Source: Phaeocystidibacter luteus (GTDB taxonomy: Bacteria > Bacteroidota > Bacteroidia > Flavobacteriales > Schleiferiaceae). From it: a DNA stretch of 64,000 nucleotides. The position numbers were made by a program, and so were the translations under genes. Shown here piece by piece: positions 31,583 to 42,277 of the stretch. Where the stretch lies: positions 496,001 through 560,000 of the forward strand of contig NZ_WBVO01000001.1 in NCBI RefSeq assembly GCF_008933115.1, written 5' to 3'. The stretch's first letter is position 1. Every line of letters begins with the position of its first letter. Below the pieces are notes generated by a model, which was not told the origin of the DNA, searched no databases, and saw nothing but the letters and a program-made list of their open reading frames with translations.

Positions 31583-33670
31583 ATGAAAAAATTTTACGCA
31601 ACGCTTATTGGAACTTGTATCGGACTATCCCTCTTCGCACAGGTGTCTGTACAAAGTACAAGTTTCAACGTGCAGCGAACAGACGATTTCACTCCCCGCG
31701 AAATCGAACCAAGCTTCAACGCTAGGGTAACATCGCTGGAAGCACCAGACGCCATGCATTGGCGCTCTCAGCTCAATGAAATCAAGAAAGAAGCTGCACT
31801 TAGATTTACGGATGTAAACCCCCTTCCGGATTTTAAAAGAACCGCGCCACAGCCCATTTTAGGTTGGGGTACAGAGATGTACCGCGTGTTTACCACAATT
31901 GGCACAACCGGACCACTTTACGCCGGAATTCCAAACGATAATGCACTTGCCATCAGCAATGGTGGGATGATGCTCGGGGCCGTGAATTCATTCCTATGGG
32001 CTTATGACATTCCCAACGATACTGTACATATTGTAAATAGCTATGTCAATTTGGACAACGTTGGTCCAGATGCAGGAAACGATCGTGGATTCGATCCAAA
32101 GCTCATGTATGACGAGGATGCTGATAGATTCATTCTGGTTTTCCTAAAGAACAACCTTCCCTCAAACAGCAAGATTGCCGTTTGCTTCTCCTCTACCAAC
32201 GACCCAAATGATCCGTGGTACACCTATATACTTCCCGGCAATCCTTTGAACAATAACCGTTGGACAGATTTCCCTGCCATGAGCATTACGGAAGACCACC
32301 TATACATCACCGGTAACCTCATCATTCCAAATGTATCATGGCAAGTTGGATTCGATGGTTCTATTATTTGGCAATTGGACAAAAAAGCAGGTTTCGCGGG
32401 TGATACGGTTATGCCGAATAGACTTCATCACGACATAAAGTTTGGCAACCGATTCATCAGAAACCTACATTGCGTAAAGGGCTATGATGGTGAAATTGAT
32501 ACCGCCTACTTCCTGTCGAACCGGAACTTCGACATTCAAAACGATAGCATCTTTGTATTGTCACTACACAGTGATTTAAATGAACCCGAAGACCTTCGCA
32601 TTCGTGTTCGTCAGAGCGATACTCCATACGGCGTACCGCCAAATGGGCGTCAGCAAGACACGGATCCGAATGACCCTACCGATGGGCTTCAAACCAATGA
32701 TGGACGAGTTCTGGGAGCGATTCGTATGCCCAACGGCAACATCGAATTTGTCAGTACAACACGCAATTTCACAAACCAACGCGCTGCTATTTACCATGGC
32801 ACCATCCATCAGCCAGGATCAGCACAAAGCAGCATTACTGCCAATGTTATCGGCGATGCGGTGAGAGATTATGGGTATCCGAACCTTACGTGGACTGGTA
32901 ATGAGGAATGTGACGGTGAAATGATTATTGGTTTCAACCACACCTCTCCTACCCACTTCGCAGGAATGAGCGCCATTTACTACTCCAATGATGGCGACTA
33001 TTCAGATGTACTTCAGATCAAGGCGGGAGAGGGCTATGTCCAAAGACTAACCGGCGGAGATCGTTGGGGTGATTACTTTGGCATTCAAACTCAGTATAAC
33101 CGTCCCGGTAAGGTATACGTAGCCGGCTTTATGGGAACTAGCACGCGAAGCAATACCGCTTACTTTGCCGAGTTGACATCGCCAGATAGCACGAAGCTGG
33201 AGGTAGCGCTGGTGCACAATCCGAGTAACCGAAGATGCTCGCAAACGGTGGACATTACCCCTAGCGGAGGAGTTACACCCTACACGATTACGGTGAATGG
33301 TCAGACAAGCTCTGGAACTGAAACCGCATGCGGTGGAGATACATTGCTCGTAAATATTGTTGACGATCGCGGTTGTGAACTAGTTCGAGAATATGTTGTT
33401 CCATTTGAAGTACCGAATCAAGCCATGACTTACCCAAATCCAACTACTGGGTTTGTTGGTGTGGTGTTCGAAAGTCCAAGAGAAGGCAACATTCTAGCTA
33501 GAATTTCCGATATCAATGGCAAGGAGATGATATTAATCGAAGATTCTAGGATTACTAGTGGAAAACATTATCTTGAATTCGATTTAGCCACCTTATCCTC
33601 TGGGGTTTACATCTTAGAGGTTATCATGGACGAAGAGGCCATTTACACTGAGAGAATCGTTAAGAATTAG
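31583..33670 (+). CDS. Large secreted protein with T9SS sorting domain
   Basis: This 695-residue protein has a signal peptide (MKKFYATLIGTCIGLSLFAQ). A large N-terminal region (about 90-560) has beta-propeller-like features (YDEDADRFILVFLKN, GDRWGDYFGIQTQ). An Ig/SprB-like module (TPSGGVTPYTITVNGQ, about 575-615) follows. The C-terminal T9SS type A domain has YPNPTTGFVGV and LATLSSGVYILEV. It is exported to the outer surface by the type IX system. Function unknown. It is divergent from the glycosidase-like T9SS gene; whether they are co-regulated is unknown. Confidence 0.85.
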   Translation: MKKFYATLIGTCIGLSLFAQVSVQSTSFNVQRTDDFTPREIEPSFNARVTSLEAPDAMHWRSQLNEIKKEAALRFTDVNPLPDFKRTAPQPILGWGTEMYRVFTTIGTTGPLYAGIPNDNALAISNGGMMLGAVNSFLWAYDIPNDTVHIVNSYVNLDNVGPDAGNDRGFDPKLMYDEDADRFILVFLKNNLPSNSKIAVCFSSTNDPNDPWYTYILPGNPLNNNRWTDFPAMSITEDHLYITGNLIIPNVSWQVGFDGSIIWQLDKKAGFAGDTVMPNRLHHDIKFGNRFIRNLHCVKGYDGEIDTAYFLSNRNFDIQNDSIFVLSLHSDLNEPEDLRIRVRQSDTPYGVPPNGRQQDTDPNDPTDGLQTNDGRVLGAIRMPNGNIEFVSTTRNFTNQRAAIYHGTIHQPGSAQSSITANVIGDAVRDYGYPNLTWTGNEECDGEMIIGFNHTSPTHFAGMSAIYYSNDGDYSDVLQIKAGEGYVQRLTGGDRWGDYFGIQTQYNRPGKVYVAGFMGTSTRSNTAYFAELTSPDSTKLEVALVHNPSNRRCSQTVDITPSGGVTPYTITVNGQTSSGTETACGGDTLLVNIVDDRGCELVREYVVPFEVPNQAMTYPNPTTGFVGVVFESPREGNILARISDINGKEMILIEDSRITSGKHYLEFDLATLSSGVYILEVIMDEEAIYTERIVKN

Positions 33671-33674
33671 ACCT

Positions 33675-33872
33675 ATGAAGCGCTCGTACAGAATCTTACT
33701 CCTACTTACTTTATCGGGAACAGGTGAATTGATTCTGGGTGCGTGTATGCGATTCCTAGAAATGGCTGGAGCCAACATTCTAATGGTTGCTGGGCTAATC
33801 AGTCAGGTATCAGCCTTAGGATATGCCGGTTATCTAAGTCTACAACGAAGAACGCTGAAGGCGGAAGTCTAA
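33675..33872 (+). CDS. Small membrane protein
   Basis: This 65-residue protein has two hydrophobic segments (about 5-25 and 32-56) and a basic C-terminus (QRRTLKAEV). It begins four bases after the T9SS gene stop and may be cotranscribed. A two-helix protein of this size is plausible, but no family is recognised. Confidence 0.5.
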   Translation: MKRSYRILLLLTLSGTGELILGACMRFLEMAGANILMVAGLISQVSALGYAGYLSLQRRTLKAEV

Positions 33873-33879
33873 ACAATCC

Positions 33880-34365
33880 CTACAATTCGATTGCACTGAA
33901 TGCCTCAACGGCCTCCTCTTCAAGGGGTCCGCTAGAAGGGAGCTCCTTTTTCAATGCGTAATACTCCTGCATTTTTGTCGTAGTAACCTTCAGAATTACA
34001 TCGTGATCAAACGCCAACTCTGGAAGTTGATTCACTGGATGCCAAACGCTTTCTGCGGCGTCATCCCCTGCTTGAGTAGAAGCTATTCTATGGAGGACTG
34101 CGCAATACGTTACGCTCACTACTCTTTTACGAGGATCTCTTTTAGGCTGACCAAATGCTCCAATTTGATAAACGCCGCTAAGTTGAACACCAGTCTCCTC
34201 TTCTAGCTCTCGAAGGGCGGCATCAGACAAATCCTCATCATTCTCTACAAAACCGCCAGGAATTGCCCAGCGACCTTCGAAGGGTGGGTATTTCCTTTTG
34301 ACAAGCAGCACATTCCAACTTGCGTTATGCCAGGCAAACACTACCAAATCAACGGCTACGTCCAT
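33880..34365 (-). CDS. NUDIX hydrolase
   Basis: This 161-residue protein has a complete NUDIX box: GGFVENDEDLSDAALRELEE followed by ETGV. The preceding RWAIPGGF and the following strand order are typical of the NrtR/ADP-ribose-type NUDIX proteins (VLLVKRKYPPFEG). It hydrolyses a nucleoside diphosphate linked to another group; the substrate is not determined. The start at 34365 follows the DUF3667 stop by two bases. A longer frame from 34473 would overlap that gene and add a non-conserved extension. Confidence 0.88.
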   Translation of the reverse strand: MDVAVDLVVFAWHNASWNVLLVKRKYPPFEGRWAIPGGFVENDEDLSDAALRELEEETGVQLSGVYQIGAFGQPKRDPRKRVVSVTYCAVLHRIASTQAGDDAAESVWHPVNQLPELAFDHDVILKVTTTKMQEYYALKKELPSSGPLEEEAVEAFSAIEL

Positions 34366-34367
34366 AT

Positions 34368-35180
34368 CTAGAAAATCAAGGCAATGAGGAATCCGAATAC
34401 GATGAGTACAACGGTCATCAGAATCGCTGTGAGTATCATTAAGACAGGCGTAGTAATAATCGCCCTCCACCACGGAATCTTATAAATTGATTTGAGCATG
34501 TACATTCCATACACGGTACTCAATCCCAACGAGATGGCCGTATTCTCATATGGACCAAGAACATCGGCCAATGAAAGGAATGTGAGCGGTATGCCTAAAG
34601 CGGATGTCAGACCAATGTAATAACAGGCCGAAATAATATGTTCACCATAATACACTTCGGTATCCTTAAGTAATATCCAAAGAGCGGCCGCTGCAAACGG
34701 TGTCATAATCAACGAGAATAGATTCAAGTATTTTCGAATGTACCGTTGCGTAGCTTCCTGGATTTCTGCTTGTTGCGCAATTTCCTCTTCGGTCATTCCC
34801 TCGCGAACTTGCGGACTAAACATACCCGCGTTCATCTCCTTCATTTGCTCCATCTGCTTGTCGTAAACACCTGTACCAATGGTGGTCAACGTACTCAGCG
34901 TTACGGCTACGAATAGAAAGCGAAGTGGATTGGTGTAGGACCGAGTTTGGCCTCGCCAATAGCCACGAACGAGTTTGCCCGGATTCACGAAGAGATACTT
35001 CGTACTCGGTATAAGTCCGCGTTCAAGGTTCAGGAATACGGTAAAGGCGTCTTTAAAAATGTGACGTATACTAAAGCGACCGGTGGGCTGTTTTTGACCG
35101 CAATTAGAGCAATACGTTTCGCCGGGACCGTAGTCTTGTGTATGCCCGCAGGTCACACACTTCATCGTTGTAGCTGTCAT
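34368..35180 (-). CDS. DUF3667 membrane protein with zinc ribbon
   Basis: This 270-residue protein has an N-terminal zinc ribbon (CVTCGHTQDYGPGETYCSNCGQ), then RHIFKDAFTVFLNLERGLIPST, the hallmark of DUF3667. Five or so transmembrane helices make up the C-terminal two thirds. Function unknown. The start is MTATTMKC at 35180; the ATG at 35165 (MKCVTC) is also possible. It lies 49 bases downstream of metF and may be read through from the methionine operon. Confidence 0.85.
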   Translation of the reverse strand: MTATTMKCVTCGHTQDYGPGETYCSNCGQKQPTGRFSIRHIFKDAFTVFLNLERGLIPSTKYLFVNPGKLVRGYWRGQTRSYTNPLRFLFVAVTLSTLTTIGTGVYDKQMEQMKEMNAGMFSPQVREGMTEEEIAQQAEIQEATQRYIRKYLNLFSLIMTPFAAAALWILLKDTEVYYGEHIISACYYIGLTSALGIPLTFLSLADVLGPYENTAISLGLSTVYGMYMLKSIYKIPWWRAIITTPVLMILTAILMTVVLIVFGFLIALIF

Positions 35181-35229
35181 AGGAATGATTGGTTGCGTTG
35201 AAGATAGCAATTCCAACCATTTCAAGCTC

Positions 35230-36192
35230 CTAGAACAGCTCCTTTGCGATGGCGTAAATGTTGTCGCTCTTGCCCATGGAATAGAAATGGATGACTGGAA
35301 TTCCAGCTGCCTTCAGCTCTTTAGCTTGCTGGGTAGCCCACTCCACTCCAATTTGTCGAACCGTTGCATTGTCCTTTGCCTGCATAACCGCCATGGCCAA
35401 CTCATCTGGCAAGTCGACATGGAATCGATGTGGTAGCATACTCAAATGCTTCTTAGTGGCAATTGGCTTCAACCCTGGGATAATTGGAACATTGATACCT
35501 GCATTTCTACACTTATCGACAAATTCGAAGTACTTGGAATTGTCGAAGAAAAGCTGCGTAACAATATAGTCGGCTCCTGCGTCTACCTTTCGCTTGAGGT
35601 TACTGATATCAACGTTTAAACTCGGTGCTTCAAAGTGCTTTTCTGGATAGCCTGCAACGCCGATGCTAAAGTTGGTAGCTGCGTTATTAGCGAGTTCCTC
35701 GTCGAGGTACTCCCCTTTGTTCATCTTCACGATTTGGCCTACTAACTCGGAGGCATAGGTATGGCCATCTGCCTCAGGAACGAAGTACATTTGATCCTGC
35801 ATTCCATCGCCTCTGAGGGCGAGTACGTTCTCTACCCCTAAAAAGTGGAGGTCGATGAGCGCATTTTCTGTATCCTCCTTAGAAAAGCCACCGCACAACA
35901 AATGAGGTACAGGGTCAACTTGATAGCGGTTCATCAAAGCGGCACATATTCCTACCGTCCCCGGGCGCTTACGCACAACCTTCTGTTCTAGCAATCCGTT
36001 GGAAAGTCGCTTGTACACCACTTGTTCGCGGTGATACGTCACATTGATGAAAGGCGGTTTGAACTCCATCAACGGATCAATGTTCCCATAGATGTCATGG
36101 ATAGTCTGTCCTTTCAGCGGGGGAAGAATTTCAAAAGTGAATAGGGTTTTATCCTTCTTCTGAGCTTCTTCTATATGTTGATTAATTCTCAT
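35230..36192 (-). CDS. metF: Methylenetetrahydrofolate reductase
   Basis: This 320-residue flavoenzyme reduces 5,10-methylene- to 5,10-methyl-tetrahydrofolate, supplying methionine synthase. Visible features are the N-terminal FTFEILPPLKG, YHREQ, ALRGDG and DAGADYIVTQLFFDN, all in family order. The ATG at 36192 lies two bases beyond the metH stop and gives the usual N-terminus; the frame itself extends to 36222 inside metH. It is the last enzyme gene of the SAM-I-controlled operon. Confidence 0.95.
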   Translation of the reverse strand: MRINQHIEEAQKKDKTLFTFEILPPLKGQTIHDIYGNIDPLMEFKPPFINVTYHREQVVYKRLSNGLLEQKVVRKRPGTVGICAALMNRYQVDPVPHLLCGGFSKEDTENALIDLHFLGVENVLALRGDGMQDQMYFVPEADGHTYASELVGQIVKMNKGEYLDEELANNAATNFSIGVAGYPEKHFEAPSLNVDISNLKRKVDAGADYIVTQLFFDNSKYFEFVDKCRNAGINVPIIPGLKPIATKKHLSMLPHRFHVDLPDELAMAVMQAKDNATVRQIGVEWATQQAKELKAAGIPVIHFYSMGKSDNIYAIAKELF

Positions 36193-36194
36193 CT

Positions 36195-38837
36195 CTAATA
36201 ATTCAATGTTGGTCCCAACCAAGGTTCTGCCAGCTCTACAGCAATCCCTCTACGAGCTGCGTAATCTTCCACTTGATCTTTCCCGATTTTTCCCAATCCA
36301 AAGTATTTGGCATCGCGATGGCCGAAGTAATACCCTGAAACGGAGGCCGCAGGGTACATCGCTTTTTGTTCTGTAAGCGTAATTCCCGTCGATTCCTCTG
36401 CCTTTAACAGCTTGAAAATAGTATCCTTCTCAAGGTGATCCGGACAAGCCGGGTATCCAGGTGCGGGACGAATGCCGCGGTATTTCTCCGCAATCAAATC
36501 GGTGTTATCCAAGTTTTCGTCCGACGCATAACCCCAGTAATCTTTCCGTACGCGCTCGTGCAAGTATTCAGCGAAGGCCTCAGCAATTCTGTCTGCCAAT
36601 GCCTTTAGCATGATGCTGTTGTAATCATCACCCCTTGCCTCAAAATCGTCAGCACGTTTGGCCAATTCGATTCCTGCGGTTACGGCAAAGCAGCCAATAT
36701 AATCGTCTTGTGTATCGATAAAGTCAGCCAATGCGAAATTTGGAGCTCCTGCGGCTTTGGCATTTTGTTGACGAAGGCTAAGGAACGGAATCGCTTCACC
36801 ATTATGCTCTACCATAACGTCATCATCGATCCGATGCGCAGGGAACAAGCCAAATACGCCGCTTGGACTAGCCCATCGCTCGCGTTCCATTTGATCGAGC
36901 ATTTTGGTCGCATCTTCGTACAAGGCCGACGCCTGCTCACCTACCACCTCATCTTTCAATACACGAGGAAACTTGCCATGAAGGTCCCACGTTTGAAAGA
37001 AGGGAGTCCAATCAATATACTGACGAAGGGTGCGAACGTCCGTGGTAATGGAATGAACGCCTAGTTTGTTTGGCCTTGACGCCTTTCCGGTTCTATCGAG
37101 AATGAACGCATTTGCTCTGGCCTCCTCCAGTGAGAGGATGGGTTTACTCTGCTGTCGCTTTGAATATTGCTCGGCCAGTTTGATGTACTCCTCTCGAATG
37201 GCACCATGATAGTTTGATGATTCTGTGCTCAGAAGCTTCTGAGCTGTTGGAACACTGCGCGAGGCATCGTTCACATGAATTACAGGTCCAGAATATACTG
37301 GTGCAATCTTCACAGCGGTATGCGCCCTTGAAGTCGTTGCTCCACCAATGAGGAGTGGGAGATCTAGCTTCCTCGCTTCCATCTCTTTTGCGAGAAACAC
37401 CATCTCGTCGAGCGATGGAGTGATGAGTCCGCTCAATCCGATAATATCTACTTTTTCCTCTAGCGCTGTAGTGAGAATCTTTTCAGGAGGAACCATCACC
37501 CCGAGGTCGACCACTTCAAAGCCATTACATTGAAGAACAACGCTCACGATGTTCTTCCCGATATCATGAACATCCCCTTTGACCGTTGCAAGTAGAATCT
37601 TCGGTTTTGCCTTATTCGCTTGTCCACCTGCCTTCATGGATTCAAGTAGATACGGTTCAAGCCAAGCAACCGCTTTTTTCATTACCCGTGCACTCTTCAC
37701 AACCTGTGGCAGGAACATTTTCCCGGAGCCGAAGAGGTCGCCAACCACGTTCATCCCGTCCATAAGCGGACCTTCAATGACGCGCAAGGGCGAGTCAAGT
37801 TCGGCAAGCGCTTCACGTGTATCGATTTCGATGAATTCCCCTATTCCATTGACAAGGGCATGCTCCATTCGTTTCTCAACGGGGGCCTCTCGCCATGAGA
37901 GGTCGCGCTCCGACTTTTTCCGCTCACCGCTTACACTTTGAGCAAACTCCAATAACCGTTCGGCGGCATCTTCATCTTTGTCGAACAGCACATCCTCAAC
38001 GTGTTTGCGAAGATTTTCTTCAATTTCCTCGTAAACAATGAGCTGTGTAGGGTTTACAATCCCCATGTCCATTCCATAGCGAATGCCATGAAACAAGAAT
38101 GCGGAATGCATTGCTTCTCGCACTGCGTCGTTGCCCCGGAAAGAAAAGCTGACGTTACTAACTCCCCCACTCACCTTTGCGCCTGGTAGATTCTCCTTTA
38201 TCCATTGTGTGGCTTCGAAGAAATCCAAGGCATTGCGGCGATGCTCTTCCATTCCGGTAGCTACAGGGAAGATATTGGGATCGAATATGATATCCGAAGG
38301 ATTGAAGTTTACAACATCCACCAAGGTGCGGTAGGCACGCTCGCAAATTTCTATCCTGCGTTCGTATGTATCGGCTTGCCCTTTTTCATCAAAGGCCATA
38401 ATGATCACGGCCGCACCCATTCGCTGGATATAACGAGCCTGGCGAATGAACTCTTCTTCACCACCTTTAAGGCTAATGCTATTGACAATTGACTTTCCTT
38501 GAACGCATTTCAATCCGGCTACAATAATTTCCCATTTCGAGGAATCAATCATAATCGGAATTCGGGCAATGTCGGGTTCGGCAGCAAGCAAATTGAGGAA
38601 CTTGGTCATCGCTTCCGCGCCGTCGATCATGCCTTCGTCCATATTGACATCCAACACCTGGGCTCCACCCTCTACTTGATCTCGAGCCACCTCAACCGCT
38701 TCATCGAATCTATCTTCCTTGATGAGACGCAGGAATTTGCGCGAGCCTGTTACGTTGGTTCGTTCTCCAACATTCATAAAGTTGGACTCACGCGTAAGCT
38801 CGAGTGGATCTAAGCCTGATAGTCTGAGATTAGCCAT
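36195..38837 (-). CDS. metH: Methionine synthase, folate/cobalamin/activation part (split MetH)
   Basis: This 880-residue protein carries MetH without the homocysteine domain. It has a pterin-binding barrel (about 15-270; [31 protein letters not shown]) and the cobalamin cap and Rossmann domain with the base-off ligand motif [11 protein letters not shown] (about 420-545). The AdoMet reactivation domain (about 580-880; [28 protein letters not shown]) completes it. It transfers methyl from methyl-THF through cobalamin. The homocysteine domain is encoded by the preceding gene, three bases away, a split arrangement common in Flavobacteriales rather than a recent frameshift. Confidence 0.95.
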   Translation of the reverse strand: MANLRLSGLDPLELTRESNFMNVGERTNVTGSRKFLRLIKEDRFDEAVEVARDQVEGGAQVLDVNMDEGMIDGAEAMTKFLNLLAAEPDIARIPIMIDSSKWEIIVAGLKCVQGKSIVNSISLKGGEEEFIRQARYIQRMGAAVIIMAFDEKGQADTYERRIEICERAYRTLVDVVNFNPSDIIFDPNIFPVATGMEEHRRNALDFFEATQWIKENLPGAKVSGGVSNVSFSFRGNDAVREAMHSAFLFHGIRYGMDMGIVNPTQLIVYEEIEENLRKHVEDVLFDKDEDAAERLLEFAQSVSGERKKSERDLSWREAPVEKRMEHALVNGIGEFIEIDTREALAELDSPLRVIEGPLMDGMNVVGDLFGSGKMFLPQVVKSARVMKKAVAWLEPYLLESMKAGGQANKAKPKILLATVKGDVHDIGKNIVSVVLQCNGFEVVDLGVMVPPEKILTTALEEKVDIIGLSGLITPSLDEMVFLAKEMEARKLDLPLLIGGATTSRAHTAVKIAPVYSGPVIHVNDASRSVPTAQKLLSTESSNYHGAIREEYIKLAEQYSKRQQSKPILSLEEARANAFILDRTGKASRPNKLGVHSITTDVRTLRQYIDWTPFFQTWDLHGKFPRVLKDEVVGEQASALYEDATKMLDQMERERWASPSGVFGLFPAHRIDDDVMVEHNGEAIPFLSLRQQNAKAAGAPNFALADFIDTQDDYIGCFAVTAGIELAKRADDFEARGDDYNSIMLKALADRIAEAFAEYLHERVRKDYWGYASDENLDNTDLIAEKYRGIRPAPGYPACPDHLEKDTIFKLLKAEESTGITLTEQKAMYPAASVSGYYFGHRDAKYFGLGKIGKDQVEDYAARRGIAVELAEPWLGPTLNY

Positions 38838-38839
38838 AC

Positions 38840-39853
38840 TTAGAGTGCTTCGGAGTTTTGAGGAAGAGCTCTTACCTCACCCTGTTGGGCAAGTCTTGCA
38901 ATGGTCGCTATATGCTCAGGTGTCGTACCACAACAGCCCCCAATAATGTTCACAGCATTGCGGTCGATAAACTCGCTAATTTGATTCCCCATCTTCTCTG
39001 GAGATTCATCGTACTCACCAAATGCATTGGGTAAGCCAGCGTTTGGATGAGCACTTACTAAGAACGGAGCCTTTTCCGCAAGTGTTTGAATATAAGGTCG
39101 TAACTGCTCGGCACCTAAAGCACAATTTAATCCAATAGAGAATAGTGGCACATGCTCCAAACTGATGAGGAAGGCCTCCACAGTTTGTCCGCTCAGCGTC
39201 CTCCCCGAAGCATCTGTGATGGTCCCCGAAACCATGATAGGAAGCTCAACACCCAGGCGATCATATACCGATTGAATGGCGAATAATGCAGCCTTTGCAT
39301 TGAGTGTATCGAAAACGGTTTCTACCATCAGCAAGTGCACTCCACCATCTATCAGTGCCTCCACCTGTTCGGAATAAACCTCCACAAGTTCATCGAAGGT
39401 AACAGCGCGAAAACCCGGATTGTTGACATCCGGTGAAAGGGATGCCGTACGGTTCGTTGGACCAATGGAACCAACCACGAATCTAGGCTTATCTGGCGTT
39501 GAATATTCTTTCGCCGCCTGAACGGCAAGCTTGGCTGATTCAACATTAATTTCAACAACGGCATCTTCCAATCCATAATCCGCTTGAGAGATGCGATTGG
39601 CATTGAAGGTGTTGGTTTCAATTAAATCTGCTCCTGCGGCAAGATACTTCCTATGAATATCGAGGATGATCTCTGGCTGAGTGATAGACAGCAGGTCGTT
39701 GTTCCCCATAAGCGGTTCCGAATAATCGGCGTACCGCTCTCCGCGGTATCCAGCTTCATCGAGTTTATGGCGTTGAATCATGGTGCCCATGGCACCGTCT
39801 AACACCAATATTCGCTCCTTCGCGATACGCGATAATTCAGAATTCAAACTCAT
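38840..39853 (-). CDS. Methionine synthase, homocysteine-binding part (split MetH)
   Basis: This 337-residue homocysteine S-methyltransferase domain has [24 protein letters not shown] and the zinc ligands, a Cys in GLNCALG and a Cys pair in [10 protein letters not shown]. It supplies the homocysteine-activating half of cobalamin-dependent methionine synthase, together with the 880-residue protein downstream. The ATG at 39853 overlaps the hom stop as ATGA; the codon before it is TTG. The complete zinc site argues that it is functional. Confidence 0.94.
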   Translation of the reverse strand: MSLNSELSRIAKERILVLDGAMGTMIQRHKLDEAGYRGERYADYSEPLMGNNDLLSITQPEIILDIHRKYLAAGADLIETNTFNANRISQADYGLEDAVVEINVESAKLAVQAAKEYSTPDKPRFVVGSIGPTNRTASLSPDVNNPGFRAVTFDELVEVYSEQVEALIDGGVHLLMVETVFDTLNAKAALFAIQSVYDRLGVELPIMVSGTITDASGRTLSGQTVEAFLISLEHVPLFSIGLNCALGAEQLRPYIQTLAEKAPFLVSAHPNAGLPNAFGEYDESPEKMGNQISEFIDRNAVNIIGGCCGTTPEHIATIARLAQQGEVRALPQNSEAL

Positions 39854-41076
39854 CAATTTGCTAATTCTAAGTTGTTTTGTTTTTCAAATTGAGAAACAGC
39901 CGCTGAAGATAATGCTACTGCAGACCAATTCCCTTCTTTACTGAGGTTTATCAGGTTGCGAAGCCCGATTCTTCCTTCAACGTACGAATGCTCAGGTGAG
40001 CGGAACGTATTCACCACCTCTTCAAAGGCGTAAAGTGGCAGAACATCCCTATTATTTCCGCTGACATGAACCCAAATACTGTGATCGTTGACGAATTCGA
40101 AGTCCTTTTCTCGATTCAGTTTTTTGTATTCGTAGCGATAATCATAGGTCAGTGCCGATATATCCGAAAGCACTGCTGCCGCAGTTGGAAAGCTACCTGC
40201 GCCTTTTCCTCTGAAAAATTGTCGCTGCGAAAATGCGCCTTCCACTACTACTCCATTCACTTCGTTCTCCACTTGGTTTAGCTCATCCTCTTGAGTCACA
40301 AACGTTGGAATGACGTGGGCGAAGACCTTCTTGTCTTCACGCCAACACTTACCCACCAACTTGACGCGTTCACGTCGTTCATTGGCTATACGTTGCACTT
40401 GGGGACTAATTCGTGTGATTCCAACATGTGGAATGTCAGAAGGTTCGACCACAATGCCGAAAGCATGCGCAAGCAGGATGGTGAGCTTAAACTTTGCGTC
40501 CCATCCGTCGACGTCTAACGTAGGATCGGACTCAGCGAAACCTAGCTTTTGGGCCAATTCTAGCGCTGCGTCAAACGTTCCCCCGTCTTCAATAGCTGAA
40601 AGAATGAAATTTGTACTCCCGTTTAGAATCCCTGAAACTTCACGAAGAAGGTCATTGTCGTAGTATTCCTCTAGATTCCGAATGATAGGAATGCTTGCCG
40701 CAGCTGCACCTTCGTATAGAATGGGCTGGCCGGTTTCATCTTGAAGCGCGATGAGCTCTTGGAGGTGTTCGGCTAACAGCTTTTTGTTGGCGGTAACCAC
40801 TGCTTTTCCGTTTCTCAAGGCCTTGGTGACAATCTGATAGGCTGCCTCCGAATTGTCGATCAGCTCAACAATCACGTCTATTTCAGGGTCATTCAGCAGC
40901 TCATCGGCCTCGGTAGTGAACAAGGCATTTGGAGCGCTACGTTCTTTATCTGGGTTAGCGATGCAGAACCGTTTGATATTGGCACCTTTAAAATTCGATT
41001 GGCGAAGTGTTTCATAGAGACCGCTACCTACACAACCGAATCCGAACACGCCGAGTGTTAGGCTTTTTCCAGACAT
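39853..41076 (-). CDS. hom: Homoserine dehydrogenase
   Basis: This 407-residue enzyme reduces aspartate semialdehyde to homoserine. It has an N-terminal NAD(P)-binding [24 protein letters not shown], and the catalytic segment [14 protein letters not shown] with [11 protein letters not shown]. It is a monofunctional form without a fused aspartokinase and with only a short C-terminal region. It overlaps the upstream PLP enzyme gene by 19 bases and supplies the carbon skeleton for methionine in this operon (and for threonine). Confidence 0.94.
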   Translation of the reverse strand: MSGKSLTLGVFGFGCVGSGLYETLRQSNFKGANIKRFCIANPDKERSAPNALFTTEADELLNDPEIDVIVELIDNSEAAYQIVTKALRNGKAVVTANKKLLAEHLQELIALQDETGQPILYEGAAAASIPIIRNLEEYYDNDLLREVSGILNGSTNFILSAIEDGGTFDAALELAQKLGFAESDPTLDVDGWDAKFKLTILLAHAFGIVVEPSDIPHVGITRISPQVQRIANERRERVKLVGKCWREDKKVFAHVIPTFVTQEDELNQVENEVNGVVVEGAFSQRQFFRGKGAGSFPTAAAVLSDISALTYDYRYEYKKLNREKDFEFVNDHSIWVHVSGNNRDVLPLYAFEEVVNTFRSPEHSYVEGRIGLRNLINLSKEGNWSAVALSSAAVSQFEKQNNLELAN

Positions 41077-42230
41077 GGTTCAGATTTTTGGAGTGAAACA
41101 AAGGTGTTCTGTAAATCTTCTATGAGGTCTTCTGCCGCTTCAATACCAACACTCAATCGAACCGTACTTTCGTGAATACCCGCCTGAAGACGGTGTTCTC
41201 TTGGGGTCGATTTATGCGTCATCGTTGCGGGGTGGCAAAGCAAACTCTTAACGCCTCCAAGGCTTTCGGCAAGTTGGAACAGTTCGGTTTTGGTCACGAA
41301 CTCGATGGCCGCATCTTGAGTGTCGTCTACCAATGAGAACGAAATTACCCCTCCGAAAGCTTCTTGCTGTTTCTTGGCTACTTCGTGATTTGGATGGGTC
41401 ACGAGTCCGGGATAGTTTACGATATCGACTTCTGGTTGACTTTGCAGCCATCGTGCAATCTTGAGTGCCGATTCCGACTGCTTTCTCACGCGGAGATCGG
41501 CTGTTTCAATGCCTCGGATGGTAAGCCACGAATCAAAAGGACCTAGAATTCCGCCAGTGGCATTCTGTACAAATTTGATTTGCTCGCCAAGCTCGGGCGT
41601 CTTGGTAACAACCAAGCCAGCAATAACGTCGCTATGACCAGCGAGGTACTTTGTGGCGCTGTGAATGATGATGTCGGCACCGAACTCAATGGGTCGCTGT
41701 AAAATGGGCGATGCGAACGTATTATCGACTACTACGAGTGCATTTCTCCTGTGTGCAATCTCGCATATCGCGCTGATGTCCGACACCTTGAGCGTTGGAT
41801 TTGTGGGCGATTCAAGCCAAACTAACTTGGTGTTCTCACGGATGGCTTCTGCCACATTCACGGGGTCGCTAGTGTCAACGTAAGACACCTCAATACCAAG
41901 CTTTTCGTAGATATGGGTAAAACTTCGGTACGAGCCTCCGTAGATATCATCTACTGCAACAATGTGATCTCCGGCAGATAGAAGTTTGACCACCGCATCC
42001 ACAGCGGCGAGGCCACTTGCGAATGCATAGCCATTTGAACCTCCTTCGAGCTCGGCAATTAATGATTCCAGAGCCGCTCGCGTTGGGTTGTTAGATCGAG
42101 CATAATCGTACCCTCGGTTGACGCCAGGTGCGTCTTGCACGAAGGTGGAAGTTTGATAAATAGGGGTGCTGATGGCGCCAGTTTCGCCACACCCTGAGAT
42201 TTGATGAATAAGTTTCGTTTCTCTTCGCAT
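41058..42230 (-). CDS. Cystathionine gamma-synthase-like PLP enzyme
   Basis: This 390-residue Cys/Met-metabolism PLP enzyme has YDYARSNNPTRAALE, a pyridoxal-stacking region, and the Schiff-base Lys in HSATKYLAGHSDVIAG (about residue 200). The C-terminal SLGGVKSLLCHPATMTH also fits. Gamma-synthase and gamma-lyase cannot be separated reliably by eye. Its place behind a SAM-I riboswitch and before hom-metH-metF favours methionine synthesis (metB role). The start codon lies inside a perfect 11-bp inverted repeat (42224-42277), and the gene has a leader of about 310 bases. Confidence 0.9.
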   Translation of the reverse strand: MRRETKLIHQISGCGETGAISTPIYQTSTFVQDAPGVNRGYDYARSNNPTRAALESLIAELEGGSNGYAFASGLAAVDAVVKLLSAGDHIVAVDDIYGGSYRSFTHIYEKLGIEVSYVDTSDPVNVAEAIRENTKLVWLESPTNPTLKVSDISAICEIAHRRNALVVVDNTFASPILQRPIEFGADIIIHSATKYLAGHSDVIAGLVVTKTPELGEQIKFVQNATGGILGPFDSWLTIRGIETADLRVRKQSESALKIARWLQSQPEVDIVNYPGLVTHPNHEVAKKQQEAFGGVISFSLVDDTQDAAIEFVTKTELFQLAESLGGVKSLLCHPATMTHKSTPREHRLQAGIHESTVRLSVGIEAAEDLIEDLQNTFVSLQKSEPCLEKA

Positions 42231-42277
42231 TTCTAGTCATTTTTTTGAGTGAAGACAACGGCATCCAGAAATGCGAA
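42224..42277 (-). promoter_or_regulatory. Start-codon-sequestering stem in the met operon leader
   Basis: On the transcript strand TTCGCATTTCT (42277-42267) is perfectly complementary to AGAAATGCGAA (42234-42224), with a 32-base loop. The second arm contains the ATG of the PLP enzyme (42230-42228). This would hide the start codon unless an alternative upstream fold is made, so it is a plausible translational expression platform for the SAM-I riboswitch. Confidence 0.65.

Noticed and set aside
38830-38845. Frameshift breaking metH
   Set aside because: Both parts have proper starts, stops and full domains, and the split is common in Flavobacteriales.
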